Below, one piece after another: positions 63,871 to 64,000 of a stretch of DNA of 64,000 nt (its first letter is position 1; every line of letters begins with the position of its first letter). Source of the DNA: Eublepharis macularius (taxonomy: Eukaryota; Chordata; Lepidosauria; Squamata; Eublepharidae); contig NC_072796.1 of NCBI RefSeq assembly GCF_028583425.1, forward strand, positions 130,545,464 through 130,609,463, read 5' to 3'. Below the pieces are notes generated by a model. It saw only the letters and a list, made by a program, of their open reading frames with translations, ran no database searches and had not been told where the DNA came from. The position numbers were made by a program, and so were the translations under genes.

Positions 63871-64000
63871 GCAGCCTCTGTGCCCCTATCTTCCCAATCT
63901 CTTACCAGTTGCCAGGAAGACCCGGCAACCCTACTCACAGGGTTATTAAGAAGATACCAAGTGATAACTGCTGTGCAGCTCGGAGAGCTGCCGGTGGGAC

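Overview
The window is nuclear DNA from a vertebrate, most probably a squamate reptile. It holds two protein-coding genes, both on the + strand, in a dense bed of transposable elements. The repeat mix points to squamates: BovB/RTE tails, CR1 with the TTATGTTC-type 3' end, L2 and L1 fragments, tRNA- and 5S-derived SINEs, Penelope-like element (PLE) terminal repeats and several hAT MITE families. The species cannot be read from the sequence.

Region 1 (1-13,080) is the 3' end of PHF20L1: five in-phase exons, starting in the PHD finger (2585) and ending in the conserved C-terminus (stop 11213-11215), then a 3' UTR with alternative poly(A) signals at 12277 and 13058. Introns contain L1, BovB, CR1 and a 168-bp palindrome. 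Region 2 (13,081-14,342) is a short intergenic spacer with a PLE foldback unit and the probable thyroglobulin promoter (TATA box 14257, TTF-1-type CAAG cores). Region 3 (14,343-64,000) is the 5' part of thyroglobulin, TG. Sixteen exons can be joined without a phase conflict and encode about 1,191 residues: signal peptide, the N-terminal hormonogenic tyrosine and type-1 repeats 1 to 10. The rest of the gene lies beyond the window. PHF20L1 followed by TG in the same direction is the known amniote gene order, so this is a normal syntenic locus. I see no previously undescribed gene system; the novelty lies in the repeats and in a few details of TG.

The most notable features are: (1) PLE-type foldback units (two inverted terminal-repeat arms) inserted as single blocks with 9-13-bp target duplications, several carrying hammerhead-ribozyme-like cores; (2) a near full-length CR1 retrotransposon in TG intron 3 with both reading frames open; (3) four copies of one non-autonomous hAT family, each with a perfect 8-bp target duplication; (4) a Cys-to-Trp change in TG type-1 repeat 1 and a GC-AG intron after TG exon 14; (5) a 184-bp tandem array grown from a SINE. 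Exon limits come from reading frame, splice consensus and recalled family sequence; no alignment could be run.
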